In this document: positions 40,985 through 49,904 of the stretch, in pieces
How the letters are laid out: each line of letters begins with the position of its first letter
How positions within the stretch are numbered: position 1 is the first letter of the stretch
Source: Trichobilharzia regenti
Taxonomy: Eukaryota > Platyhelminthes > Trematoda > Strigeidida > Schistosomatidae
Direction of reading: 5' to 3'
Length of the DNA stretch: 64,000 bases
NCBI GenBank assembly: GCA_944472135.2
Contig: OX235270.1
Span: 140,631,632-140,695,631 of the forward strand
Translations under genes and position numbers: made by a program
The notes under the pieces: generated by a model
The model's database searches: none
What the model saw: only the letters and a program-made list of their open reading frames with translations
Told to the model about the DNA's origin: nothing

Positions 40985-42850
40985 ACGGTTAGGCAAAGAG
41001 GCGTAGAATTCAAATCTGTCGTGGAAATAAGGATGGATTAGAGACAAAACAGACAGTAGAACAGACTGAATGTATGCATATTATGGTGGGCAGTTCAGGA
41101 GGGTGGGAGCCGAAGTATTTTGATGGCTCAACCTTTTGTATACAGAGAGATAATGTGACTAATCTCTCACTACCCCGGTAACCATAATTGTTTAGTTCGT
41201 GTGCTTTAGTATTTTATTCTAACGCATAACATTCCACTCAATTAAATTATAATTGTATTTTAATAGTTTATACACAATTATGAGGTTTTTTCGTTTTGGT
41301 AATATTTAGAGCAAAAGTATTGCCCGTGATCCCACCGACTGATTGTTGTAATTGTTTTGTTTATGTATATATAGTACCTTGTTTTTGTTCATTCATTTTT
41401 GTGTATTCAGATTTATATTTCAGGTTTTTGGTAGTTGTGCTGCTGAGTCACCCTTGTTAAATGTATCCAGCGTGTGACCTTAAAGAATATAGATACCGTC
41501 GTTATTAGTCTCTCTTTCTATTTGTTCAGATTAGTTTTTAGAATACAAACATTGTTCCAATGGATATTGTGGCTTTTTCCCATGCATGTGCACCCATAGA
41601 CTAGTTCTTTTCTAAATTCTTGTAAGCTTGTGTTCCCGTTGGATGACCTGTAGTTAGGCGTTTATGTTCATTCACTCTTATTTTGAGTGATGATCTGGAC
41701 GCTTCACCCATATATTTACTCAGACACTCAGCACAAGATATTTTGTAAATCAGATTGTTTTTATCCATCATTTATATGGGATCTTTCAGTGGATTTATTT
41801 CGTTTTTGATTAGATTCGTTGGATTAAACGTTGTGCGAATGCCAATATCTTTGAGATTTCTTTGAATTGCCTCTGATGTTCATTTTTGCACGGTACCATG
41901 AATGTTTTTTTTGCTTTCTTCCGTCTTGTCATTCTCCAGTTTTATCCTCTTTTTTCTTCTCTATATTATCGTTGGTAAATTCTTTAGGGTAGCTGTTGTC
42001 GAGTAACATTTTGAATAGAACGTTTATTTCTTTACGCTGGTCCTCTGGTGTTGTTGTAAGTCTGCGTATTCCATCTACAAGACCTTGTATTAATCCTCGT
42101 TTTACCGTGAGTGGATAAGCTCAGTGATAATCAAGGAATTTCCCTGAGTGTGTAGTTTTTCTGTACAGCGTCGTTTTTATGCTACAATCTGTTACTCTTT
42201 TTACTTTGCAGTCTAACATAGGCAGTTCCCCAATTTCAATCTCTATTTCGATAGTGAATTTTATTGAGTCTACTTGACTAGTTACGTGTCATCTGAATAC
42301 CTCCAGCAACATTTTATTGATGACATGAATAGTTTCAGCGCATTTTCTTCGCAAAAATCCATGAATATGTCAGCTATTATTGGCGAGATGAACGATGCCA
42401 TAGCTACTCCTACTTCATTTTTTGGGTATATTTTTCCTTCAAGTGTAAAATATGTTGGTATGATCACGGGCAGTAATTTTGCTCGAAATATTACGAAGAC
42501 AAGAAAAAACTTATCATTGCGTGTTAACTATTGAAATATAATTGTAATTTATTTGGATGTATTCCACAATGCTCACACTTTTTACTGACATTAATTTCAC
42601 TCAGTTTTGACTTTGATTTCCACTTACTTACTGAGCTGAATTCATCATTAATAAGTTTCCAAGTCTATTAAATTATTTTGTCTGTCTTATAATTTTACTT
42701 CACTGTTCACCCCACCCACCCTCCTGAACGCTCCGCCATAATATAAATATTCATTCATCCTGTTGTTTTATCTTACTTTTGTCCCAAGTCCTTTCTTGTT
42801 TACTAGCTAATTCTGGACTCTACACCCCTTTGTCTAATTACTATACGAAT
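40985..42850 (-). mobile_element. PLE with inverted arms (reverse)
   Basis: The arms about 40988-41115 and 42712-42845 are complementary over most of their length (for example ttcaggagggtggg at 41095-41108 and its complement near 42715-42728). aatattta at the outer edges may be the target duplication. Between the arms lies a minus-strand PLE remnant with RT motifs and a GIY-YIG end. Confidence 0.75.
41540..42510 (-). pseudogene. PLE RT palm to GIY-YIG (reverse)
   Basis: From 42467 on the minus strand: FTLEGKIYPKNEVGVAMASF, ISPIIADIFMDFCEENALKL, then WRYSDDT, which are the RT motifs around the catalytic YxDD (here YSDD). Then IGELPMLDCKVKRVTDCSIK, TTLYRKTTHSGKFLDYH, YPKEFTNDNIEKKKRIK, the linker LKDIGIRTTFNPTNLIK, and LIYKISCAECLSKYMGEASR with RVNEHKR, the GIY-YIG domain (YMGE for YIGE). 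In-frame stops and a few frameshifts. The N-terminal part is absent. A good representative of one PLE subfamily. Confidence 0.85.
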
Positions 42851-42864
42851 ATTTACTCTCTTTT

Positions 42865-43098
42865 TTTCCTTCACGTTCCCAGTGGAATATAGGGTGGCTT
42901 CAAGCTAGTGGCTTGAAGTTTCTGTAGCAGTGTTTATTGTTTTACAGGATGGGTTTGCTAGCCTCATGCCCAGCCTTCCCTCCTTACCACCATTATTTCT
43001 GGCTTAGCGAGGTAAAGGAATGCGTCGGTGTCCGGGGATGGAACCCCGAACCATGTGCATGGTCGGCGAGCGTCCTAACGGCTGTGCCACCGGCGCAC
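42865..43098 (-). mobile_element. SINE-C with 13-bp target duplication (reverse)
   Basis: tttactctctttt at 42852-42864 and 43099-43111. Tail ccttcacgttcccagtggaa, body ggtttgctagcctcatgccc and gcttagcgaggtaaaggaat, head gaaccccgaaccatgtgcat and ctgtgccaccggcgcac. Well preserved. Confidence 0.9.
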
Positions 43099-43389
43099 TT
43101 TACTCTCTTTTAACACTGAATAATTGGTCTACTTACTACATCTTTGGAATTATTTTGCTTATACTATAACTTGTAATCACTGCAGAAAGTATGCTCAGAT
43201 ACTATTTTGTAACTTATAAATCGATTGTGTTTAGGATGTACGCAGTTGAAGAGAATCCACAAAGTAAAACGATCTCTTATCATCCTGTAAATATGTTCGT
43301 TCTTTCTTAAAATGTAAAATCTTTTCTATCGTCCCAGACTCTGAATGGCTACTAGCTGCATTATAACTAGATAACTGAGTTTGCATTAA

Positions 43390-43640
43390 GGAGACAAATA
43401 CTGTAGTGGTGTGATACAGACAATGTGTACCAACGGAATATTATTCTCACAGTAAGAATCTCATTGTAGATGTTGGAGTTAACGTCTGGTAATACTATTC
43501 TCACAGTTCAGTAGTGCATTAGCAACAAAATACGATATATCTATTTAAACATTCTGTTTGATGTTGTTTAATGTAAACCAAAATCACACGCTCAGTGATT
43601 GGTTAAAGAATATAATCACGGAATATACACATTGGATCAT
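43390..43640 (+). repeat. solo LTR, family LTR-2
   Basis: tgtagtggtgtgatacagac, caatgtgtaccaacggaata, acgctcagtgattggttaaa. Same order as 25.76 kb. A short internal duplication (43441-43505, two copies of attctcacagt) is present. The interval 43112-43389 before it has no recognised feature. Confidence 0.65.
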
Positions 43641-43775
43641 ACGAGTTAATAAGATGACAATTGCAGCGAAGATAATTTTCTTTTCGACGAAGTCATCATC
43701 TAGGCTGTACATTCGTGTATTTATATCAAATGGATGGGAAAGTTCCAGTCAAGGGTCAAATTAATTAAAATTAGG

Positions 43776-43850
43776 AATTAGAATGCCATAATAAACAGGG
43801 GGATGGATAAAACAATTAAAGTAGCATCATAATAACTAAGATGATTGACA
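43776..43850. repeat. left arm of inverted repeat around the SINE-B dimer
   Basis: Complementary to 44730-44802 with only a few differences (both carry catcttagttattat in one orientation). Together with the LTR-2 copies outside, it gives a 1.7-kb mirrored block. Possibly internal sequence of the LTR-2 retrotransposon. Confidence 0.7.
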
Positions 43851-43972
43851 TTGTGCAATTAGGGATTAGAAATGTAGAAATAACAAAATGGACAGGATGT
43901 TTGGATAAAACAACTAATGTGATGAATAATTGTTTATGCAATCAGGGATTAAATATGTAGAAATAGTAAAAT

Positions 43973-44423
43973 TTTCAAGTGTTAGTTTTGTAGGGATTTG
44001 GTTTGATTGCATGGAGGATTTAATCATGAGCTGACATCAGTTGGAGAACCACTGGGAAACCTAGGAGTACTGGACAGCTGTTTCGTCCTAGCTTGGGACT
44101 CCTCTGCAGTACGCACCCACCGGGGTTCGAACCCAGGACCTTCTGGTTACAAAGCGAGCTCGTAGACCATTGAGCCACTGGGACCCGATTCGATGGTTCT
44201 TGAATTGGCAGAAGTTAGAATTCAAGGACCATTGGATCGGGTCCCAGTGGCTCAATGGTCTACGAGCTCGCCTTGTAACCAGAAGGTCCTGGGTTCGAAC
44301 GATGGCGGTGTGTGCGCACTGAAGAGGAGTCCCAAGCTAGGACGAAACAGCTGTCCAGTACTCCCAGGTTTTCCAGTGGTTCTCTAACTGATGTCAGCTC
44401 ATGATTAAATCCTCCATACAATC
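43973..44423. mobile_element. inverted SINE-B dimer with one target duplication
   Basis: A reversed unit (43976-44203) and a forward unit (44204-44420) meet head to head inside the cagaagttagaattcaagga region. aaatagtaaaat at 43961-43972 and 44424-44435 flanks the pair as a whole, so both arrived in one event. Each unit is cut at the same upstream point and has the tRNA-like core, hammerhead-like part and tail. In the left unit the core reads CAGAGGA, in the right CTGAAGA followed by three extra bases, so neither hammerhead is intact. Confidence 0.9.
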
Positions 44424-44435
44424 AAATAGTAAAAT

Positions 44436-44729
44436 GACAAAATAAACACGAAGTTCGGATATGAAAATATGATAGTGTAAACAAGGATTAAGAAAAACTT
44501 AAAAATAACATGAATAAACAGGAAGTTTAGAGAAGAAAGGCGATGGGATGGTCATTACTAAAAAACAAATACCTGTTTATGACAGACATGGCAGGGACAG
44601 GGGTTGGACGTATTTCTTTTGTATACAAAGCCTGGGTTTGAACTTTTGTATAGCTAGCGCCTCGGGTATGCCCAGATGTCTTGATTTCACTCCCTTTGAT
44701 AGGCTTGATCGAATCTTGTACATGATTTT
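44436..44729. other. unidentified; possible LTR-element interior
   Basis: Overlapping 71-90-codon open frames on both strands, no known motif. It may be internal LTR-2 element sequence since LTR-2 lies on both sides. Confidence 0.3.
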
Positions 44730-44802
44730 GAATGTCAATCATCTTAGTTATTATAATGCTACTTTGTTTGTTTTATCCATCCCCTGTTTATTATGGCATT
44801 CT
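44730..44802. repeat. right arm of inverted repeat
   Basis: Reverse complement of 43776-43850. Confidence 0.7.
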
Positions 44803-44814
44803 AAAAAATATAAT

Positions 44815-45080
44815 CTGTAGATATATAAATAGCAGTTTGATCATTTGAAAATACAGTTTTATATGTGTGATTTTGGTTTACATTAAACAACATCAAATAC
44901 AATGTGCAAATACACATATCGTATGCAGTATTTATCTGTGGGAATAGCACTGCAACTCTAACATCAAATAGAATGTTCAAATAGATATATGGAGTATTCT
45001 GTTGTTAATGCCGTGTTGAACTGTGGGAATATTTGAGAATAATATTACGTTGGAACACTGTATAACACCATCACAATATT
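44815..45080 (-). repeat. solo LTR, family LTR-2, rearranged
   Basis: 44861-45075 matches LTR-2 in the orientation of 54.74 kb (ggagtattctgttgttaatg, ataatattacgttggaacac). A duplicated stretch (atcaaataca / atcaaataga) and a short piece in the opposite orientation (gatatataaatagcag at 44819) show rearrangement. Confidence 0.6.
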
Positions 45081-45425
45081 ATTAATATTAAACAGTATTT
45101 TCCTGAAGAAGTCATGGGTTGGTCAGTATACCTATTTCAACTCGTTTGTTCTTTTCTACACAAATGAAATCTTATCAGTACCCTGATGTATCGTGCTAGA
45201 AATCTCTGCACAACCAACACCCTCTAGACGATAAAATAAGGAAAATAAAAAACTTTCTAGTTGAGAGTGGATTCCCCCCCCCCCACCCAAAAAAAATGTT
45301 AAGGGAATGCCTGCAAACGGTGCAGAAGAAACCTATGTACATGGTTTTATCGTTTGAAGGCGACTCAGCAACTAAATTGCTGACATCGAAACATTGTAAG
45401 ATAGTAGCTAAAATAACCTTTGCGC
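45081..45425. other. no gene seen
   Basis: C-run at 45273-45284 and A-run after it. Unknown otherwise; 45370-45400 resembles a PLE or LINE 3' motif (catcgaaacattg). Confidence 0.35.
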
Positions 45426-45429
45426 AAGA

Positions 45430-45765
45430 TTGTGTTTCGAGTTCGCCACTTTTTGTATAATCCCAACACAAGTGGGGGATAAGCCACCGAGTCTTGTCAC
45501 TTCAATGTTCATTTATAAATTTAACTGTTCATGTGGAGACAGTTACACAGGTAGAACGACTCGGCAAGTCTACCGTCGCCTTCTGGAGCATTGTCCAATG
45601 TGGTTAGGTAAAGGTGTCTTAAAGTCAGTCGAAAGTTCCATACTCGATCACCTAGTGAATAAACAGCACAAGGCTGACAAAAATTCATCTTTTACAATTC
45701 TATGCAGTGTGCCAGCTCAACTCCCCAGGTTGACACATTTTCAGTTGCTAAGCCTAGATGGTTGA
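45430..45765 (+). pseudogene. PLE GIY-YIG domain fragment (111 codons open)
   Basis: Reads VTSMFIYKFNCSCGDSYTGR then TTRQVYRRLLEHCPMWLGKG, and LKSVESSILDHLVNKQHKAD. This is the cysteine-rich GIY-YIG end of the PLE lineage at 53 kb (CSCG..YIGRTTR...R..EH.P.WL). I to T in YIGR and the loss of the RT mean it is a fragment. It is open from end to end, so it is not very old. Confidence 0.75.
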
Positions 45766-46365
45766 GGCAGTTATCATAATGAATTTTCAACCCAACCTCT
45801 GTGTTCAGAAAAAGTTTGTTCAGTCTCCCTCCCTCCCTTGGCCTTCACCTCCAACCTAAAATCGTTATGCCTCCCAGTGACACTGTATATCTATAAATAT
45901 TATCTTATTATTTTATTTGTACTGCTAACTGTATTATTAATATCACGCTGTACCGTAGCTGTACACTTTACTCCCAGTCTTACAATTTATCATTATTATT
46001 ATTATATTATCTAATCGCTATGTGACAATAGTTAGTTTCCCCTCTACCCCTAATAGTATACACATTCTACCTATATACTCACCAGTGTCTAGATCAAATA
46101 AACACTTATATGAATTTATCCTTGTTATTATTAATATTACGATTACCTCGATTGTTATGCGTCAATTCACATCCCTGAACTCTGATCCTACATATTCGAT
46201 TAACCGTGTTAATTCAAATGCCTATGACTAATACTTCATTATGTTAATATAAAGCCTGATGAGAATATACCGAAAATACGTATTTGTTTAAATAGTGTTC
46301 TATAATTATGGATATTTATCCTTTGAGTACCTGGTGGAAAAAAGGATTTCATCAGCACATCGACA
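45766..46365. other. PLE 3' region, no gene
   Basis: Probably the downstream end of the PLE fragment (ttgttcagtctccctccctc, then AT-rich). 46022-46231 is open but without family signs. Confidence 0.35.
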
Positions 46366-46369
46366 TTTC

Positions 46370-46785
46370 ATTACGTCTTTTTAGGCTGGCTCCACAATTT
46401 TCCACAAGCTTTCGTCCCCTCTTCACACAATTTCCTCCATGTTACCCCCTCCAACACTAAACTTCTAAATTCCCTTTAAGAGCTAGACTCCAAGGCTTCG
46501 TATGCGATATCACTCAACGGTCTCCTCAGGGTGTGTGCTCAATCCATTTCTACTTTCTTTGGCATATGTGCTGGGTAACAGGTTATAGGTGTGTTCATTA
46601 TTGGAGTTCCTTGTTGCTTAGCCTTCCTGACCTGCCATCTATTTTTCATTCAGTGAGAAGCGAAACAATCCTGCCTGAGTAAGTAAACAAAGTGACTTCC
46701 TTATGAGAACTTCCACTAATGGTGTCTGGTGCTTCTGGTTGTTGTTGGTTACGTGTCTTCATTACCTCTGTCTTCTAAACGTTCA
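46370..46785 (-). pseudogene. RTE-B 3' fragment (reverse)
   Basis: Reverse reading gives the terminal block (complement of cactcaacggtctcctcagg), ICRRKW region, and near 46720-46770 the complement of gttgttgttggttacgtgtc, i.e. the TNQQQQ region. Parts between are deleted. Confidence 0.6.
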
Positions 46786-46794
46786 GTGGGGACG

Positions 46795-48250
46795 AATCTC
46801 CCCTCCAGAATCATGGAAGCAAGATTCATCTCAGAAAGTAAGTAAGTTGCAATATTCCAAGGCTACATTCAGTACTACAAACAACTCAGACCAGAAGAAG
46901 AAAGAGGGCTTTTACAGAAACTGCATACATGACTAGACGAGAACCAGAATGGGGGCTTTGAAATTCTAATGGATGATACGAATGAATAACTGGAAGGAGA
47001 ATACATACAGGAAAAACCACCGATGCCTTAAAAACAAATAAATAAATAATTGCTGGCTTACTCAGAGAATGGCAGTCAAACCTCTACCTTAACTTCACCA
47101 GCTCCGAAAAGGCATTCGACAGACAGCATTGACCGAGAAGTAATTTGGAAACTGCTTCAAGACTATGGCGTGCAGTGCCTAAATCTCCATCAACCTCATT
47201 CAACAGCTGGCTATGTGACAATTTCACGTGTTAGGTGATCCACAATGGAGAACTCAGCGAGGCGTTCGAAGTGAATACAGGAGTAAGACAAGGCTGCATG
47301 CGTATTATCATCGATGATATTCCTAATTGTGGTGGACTGGATTATGCTGAAGACTGTAAATGTAAAAATACACTGGACGACAGATGAGAAGACTCTAGTA
47401 AGATTTGGATTTCGCAGATGATCAGTGCTTAATGTCACGTAAACTCGAAGACTTACAGACGAAAATCAGCAGACTAGCAGAAGACAGGAGACGAAGACAT
47501 GATTCCAGATGAACATAGACAAGACTTAGGTAATAATGATAAACAAAGAAAAGCAAGAACAACAACCAGCACCAGTTACCATCAACAGGAGAGATTTAAC
47601 AGAGGTTGCCTCCTTCACTTATCTAGGAAGCATCATTTCAACCACAGGCGGAGTGGATGAAGGTTTCAAAGTCAACCAGAATCGGAAAGGCAAGATAAGT
47701 GCGCCTTCATCAACCTGAAACCAGATTGGAAATCTTCTCCACTCAACATAAAGAACAAGATTCGGATTTTTAATACAAATGTGAAATCAGTCACTGCCCC
47801 TGTATGGGTCAGAAACCTGGTCAGTGCGTCACAAAAATCATTTCCAACAGGCTACTACGGACATTTATCAGCAGCTACCTCCTTCGCTGGCTACATAATG
47901 AAGGCCAAATGGCCGCACATAGAAAATTAGCGACAAGAAATTCTGCCTGGGACCAAATCAACGAAGAGGTGATTGCTCAACAAACATGTAGGAGAAAATG
48001 AGGCTGAATTGGACATATGTTGAGGATATCATGCACCGGGCCATGGCTTGAGTGGAATCCAAATGAGAATCACAAAGTGGATTATTAGCGCGAGGATGAC
48101 ATGGAGGAGATTGTGTGGTAAGGAGGAGATGAGACATTATGGTCAATTGTGTGGCTAGCCAGTTGAAGAGGGGAGCAGCAAATAGAAGAAAGTGGAGATG
48201 TGTTATTGAAACCCTGTGTTCCACTCAAAACCCAAGGGAACAATAATAGT
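46795..48250 (+). pseudogene. RTE-B, RT palm to 3' end
   Basis: Frames combine to SSEKAFDRQH / REVIWKLLQDYGV (relatives: F.KAFDS.DRE..WKLL..YG.P), VIHNGELSEAFEVNTGVRQGCM, an ADD-region relic (gatttcgcagatgatcagtg), SRLAEDR, TTTSTSYHQQERFNRG, GSIISTTGG, NIKNKIRIFNTN, CRRK-G-IGH and the end (WRCVIETLC). The tail reads ccaagggaacaataatag. The RT is recognisable but broken by many stops. The adjacent fragment at 46370-46785 is in the opposite orientation, so two insertions. Confidence 0.75.
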
Positions 48251-48598
48251 AATAAAAATACTTAGAGAAACTGTATAACAAGCGAAACTTCCCCCACCCC
48301 ATCAAAAAAAAACAAAATACATTACATCTTTTTTCCTACTCACATTTACATGTAATAGTTAAGGTAGATATAAATTGATAGATAGATAGTTGGAAAGAAT
48401 GAAAACATTTGTTTCAGAACTCGGTGTTCACAAAATCACTTTTAATGATGAAATAGTACAAGCGAGTGAACAACACAATGCTTTTTATCGTCTAACAAAA
48501 TATAGGTTGTATTGATTTCAGGGATTAAGAAGATTTTACGTGTTCCGACGAAAGAAAGAGAATGAGAATCATGATTAAACTACCATCATCACCATCAT
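48251..48598. other. no gene seen
   Basis: AT-rich unknown interval between RTE-B and the (AAT)n run. Confidence 0.4.
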
Positions 48599-48599
48599 C

Positions 48600-48636
<37 letters not shown>
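48599..48636. repeat. (AAT)n microsatellite
   Basis: About twelve uninterrupted AAT units. RTE-B tails end in AAT runs, so this may be a remnant tail. Confidence 0.9.
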
Positions 48637-48721
48637 GATTTAAAGCTTAAAAAGGATGCAGAAATGTAGTCAACAGATAAAACAATCTAAAAAAAGAAGA
48701 ATGGTGAAATAAGGCAGTCTA

Positions 48722-49561
48722 ATGGACTTAGAATATGCAGATGACATAGTCCTGTTAGGGGAGGATGCTGACAAAATGCAGAGTCTTCTGAACACCTTGA
48801 GCAGCAATCTTCGTATGTTTGGCATGCGATTCGCCCCTGCAAAATGTAAGATGCTGCTACAGGACTGGACGACGTCAACCCCTAACTTAGTGATAGGGAG
48901 TGAAGTGATAGAACATGTTGACCACTTCACCTACTTGGGAAGTTGTATTAGCACCAACGGACTGATTGGCGATGAAATCTCAGCACGGATCCGAAAAGCT
49001 CGAGCTGCTTTCGCTGACTTACACCATCTCTGGCGTAGGCGTGACATCCGGTTATCAACCAAGGGACGTGTGTACTGCTCATCAGTTCGCTCCGTCCTTC
49101 TCTATGGCTCTGAAACATGGCCAATACGCGTTGAAGACATGGAAAGGTTGACTGCTTTCGATCATAGATGTCTGCGATCTCTGTCTCACGTTAGGTGGTT
49201 TCACAAGATAAGTAATGTTGACGTTAGGCGTAGAGTGTTGGGCAAACAGGGAAAATCAATCGACGAGGTTATAAAGTTACATAGACTAAGATGGCTAGGT
49301 CACGTGGTGCGCATGCCTAACCACCGCCTCCCCCGACGGGCATTGTTAGCTGATATAGGTTCAGGTTGGAAAAGAGCCAGTGGTGGCCAAACAAAAACAT
49401 GGCATCAATCCATGAAATCCTTGACAGTTAAACTGAGTCAGGTAGGGAGATGCAGACTCCCGGGTTGGGGCCCTCGGGACTCTAGGAATCAATGGCTGGA
49501 GACAATAGGTGACATGGCTCAAAATCGTTGTCAATGGCGCAGATGTATTCAATCTCTGTAA
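48722..49561 (+). CDS. RT-A reverse transcriptase C-terminal part (279 codons open)
   Basis: This fragment covers the part of a non-LTR reverse transcriptase from the catalytic YADD to the end. Residues 5-8 are YADD, followed by [20 protein letters not shown]. Residues 71-74 are [12 protein letters not shown] is at 126-133, AFDHRC at 145-150, HRLRWLGH at 187-194 and [20 protein letters not shown] near the end. The frame has no stop or frameshift over 840 bases, which suggests a recent insertion. Fingers, most of the palm and any endonuclease are missing (5' truncation near 48710), so it is inactive. The clade is probably RTE-like (SR3/Perere-3 type); the 930-1560 copy is an older relative. 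The ATG is the first codon after the break, not a native start. Confidence 0.8.
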   Translation: MDLEYADDIVLLGEDADKMQSLLNTLSSNLRMFGMRFAPAKCKMLLQDWTTSTPNLVIGSEVIEHVDHFTYLGSCISTNGLIGDEISARIRKARAAFADLHHLWRRRDIRLSTKGRVYCSSVRSVLLYGSETWPIRVEDMERLTAFDHRCLRSLSHVRWFHKISNVDVRRRVLGKQGKSIDEVIKLHRLRWLGHVVRMPNHRLPRRALLADIGSGWKRASGGQTKTWHQSMKSLTVKLSQVGRCRLPGWGPRDSRNQWLETIGDMAQNRCQWRRCIQSL

Positions 49562-49765
49562 TCTTTCATATTCCTTTCTACCATTACCCATTCTGTTTCA
49601 CTCCTATATTTGTCAAACTCTATTAATTCTCTCCACTCATCTTCTTGTCTACCTCTGTGTGCTATTTGGAACGTGGCAACTCGAACTGCTGCACTTCGAT
49701 GCCAAGTTCTATGTTGAATCCAGACAGACAGACAGGACTTTCAGCGAATGCGTTACCAACGTAGG
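49562..49765 (+). mobile_element. RT-A 3' untranslated region
   Basis: T/C-rich, then ggaacgtggcaactcgaact and ccaagttctatgttgaatcc, which matches the end of the copy at 1.4-1.55 kb (cttgaactggtgcacatcgg, gttctatgtcgaaaata). No A-run or target duplication identified. Confidence 0.65.
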
Positions 49766-49904
49766 CTGCACAACTGTATTGCAAGCCAGTTACTTAGGTC
49801 ACCTAAAATTCTGAAATGATTAGTAACTGAGTAGTAACGCTCTTATCACTAGGAAATTCGTCACTGTTTTCAGTATATCCCACTGGGCATTGCATGAGGA
49901 ATTG

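Noticed and set aside
45430..45765. Host GIY-YIG nuclease gene
   Set aside because: The motif block and its surroundings match the PLE ends at 53 and 54.6 kb; no exon structure or other host domain.
46254..46290. Hammerhead (CTGATGAG ... GAAA)
   Set aside because: The stretch between the two core motifs cannot form stem II, and no stem I pairing is visible.
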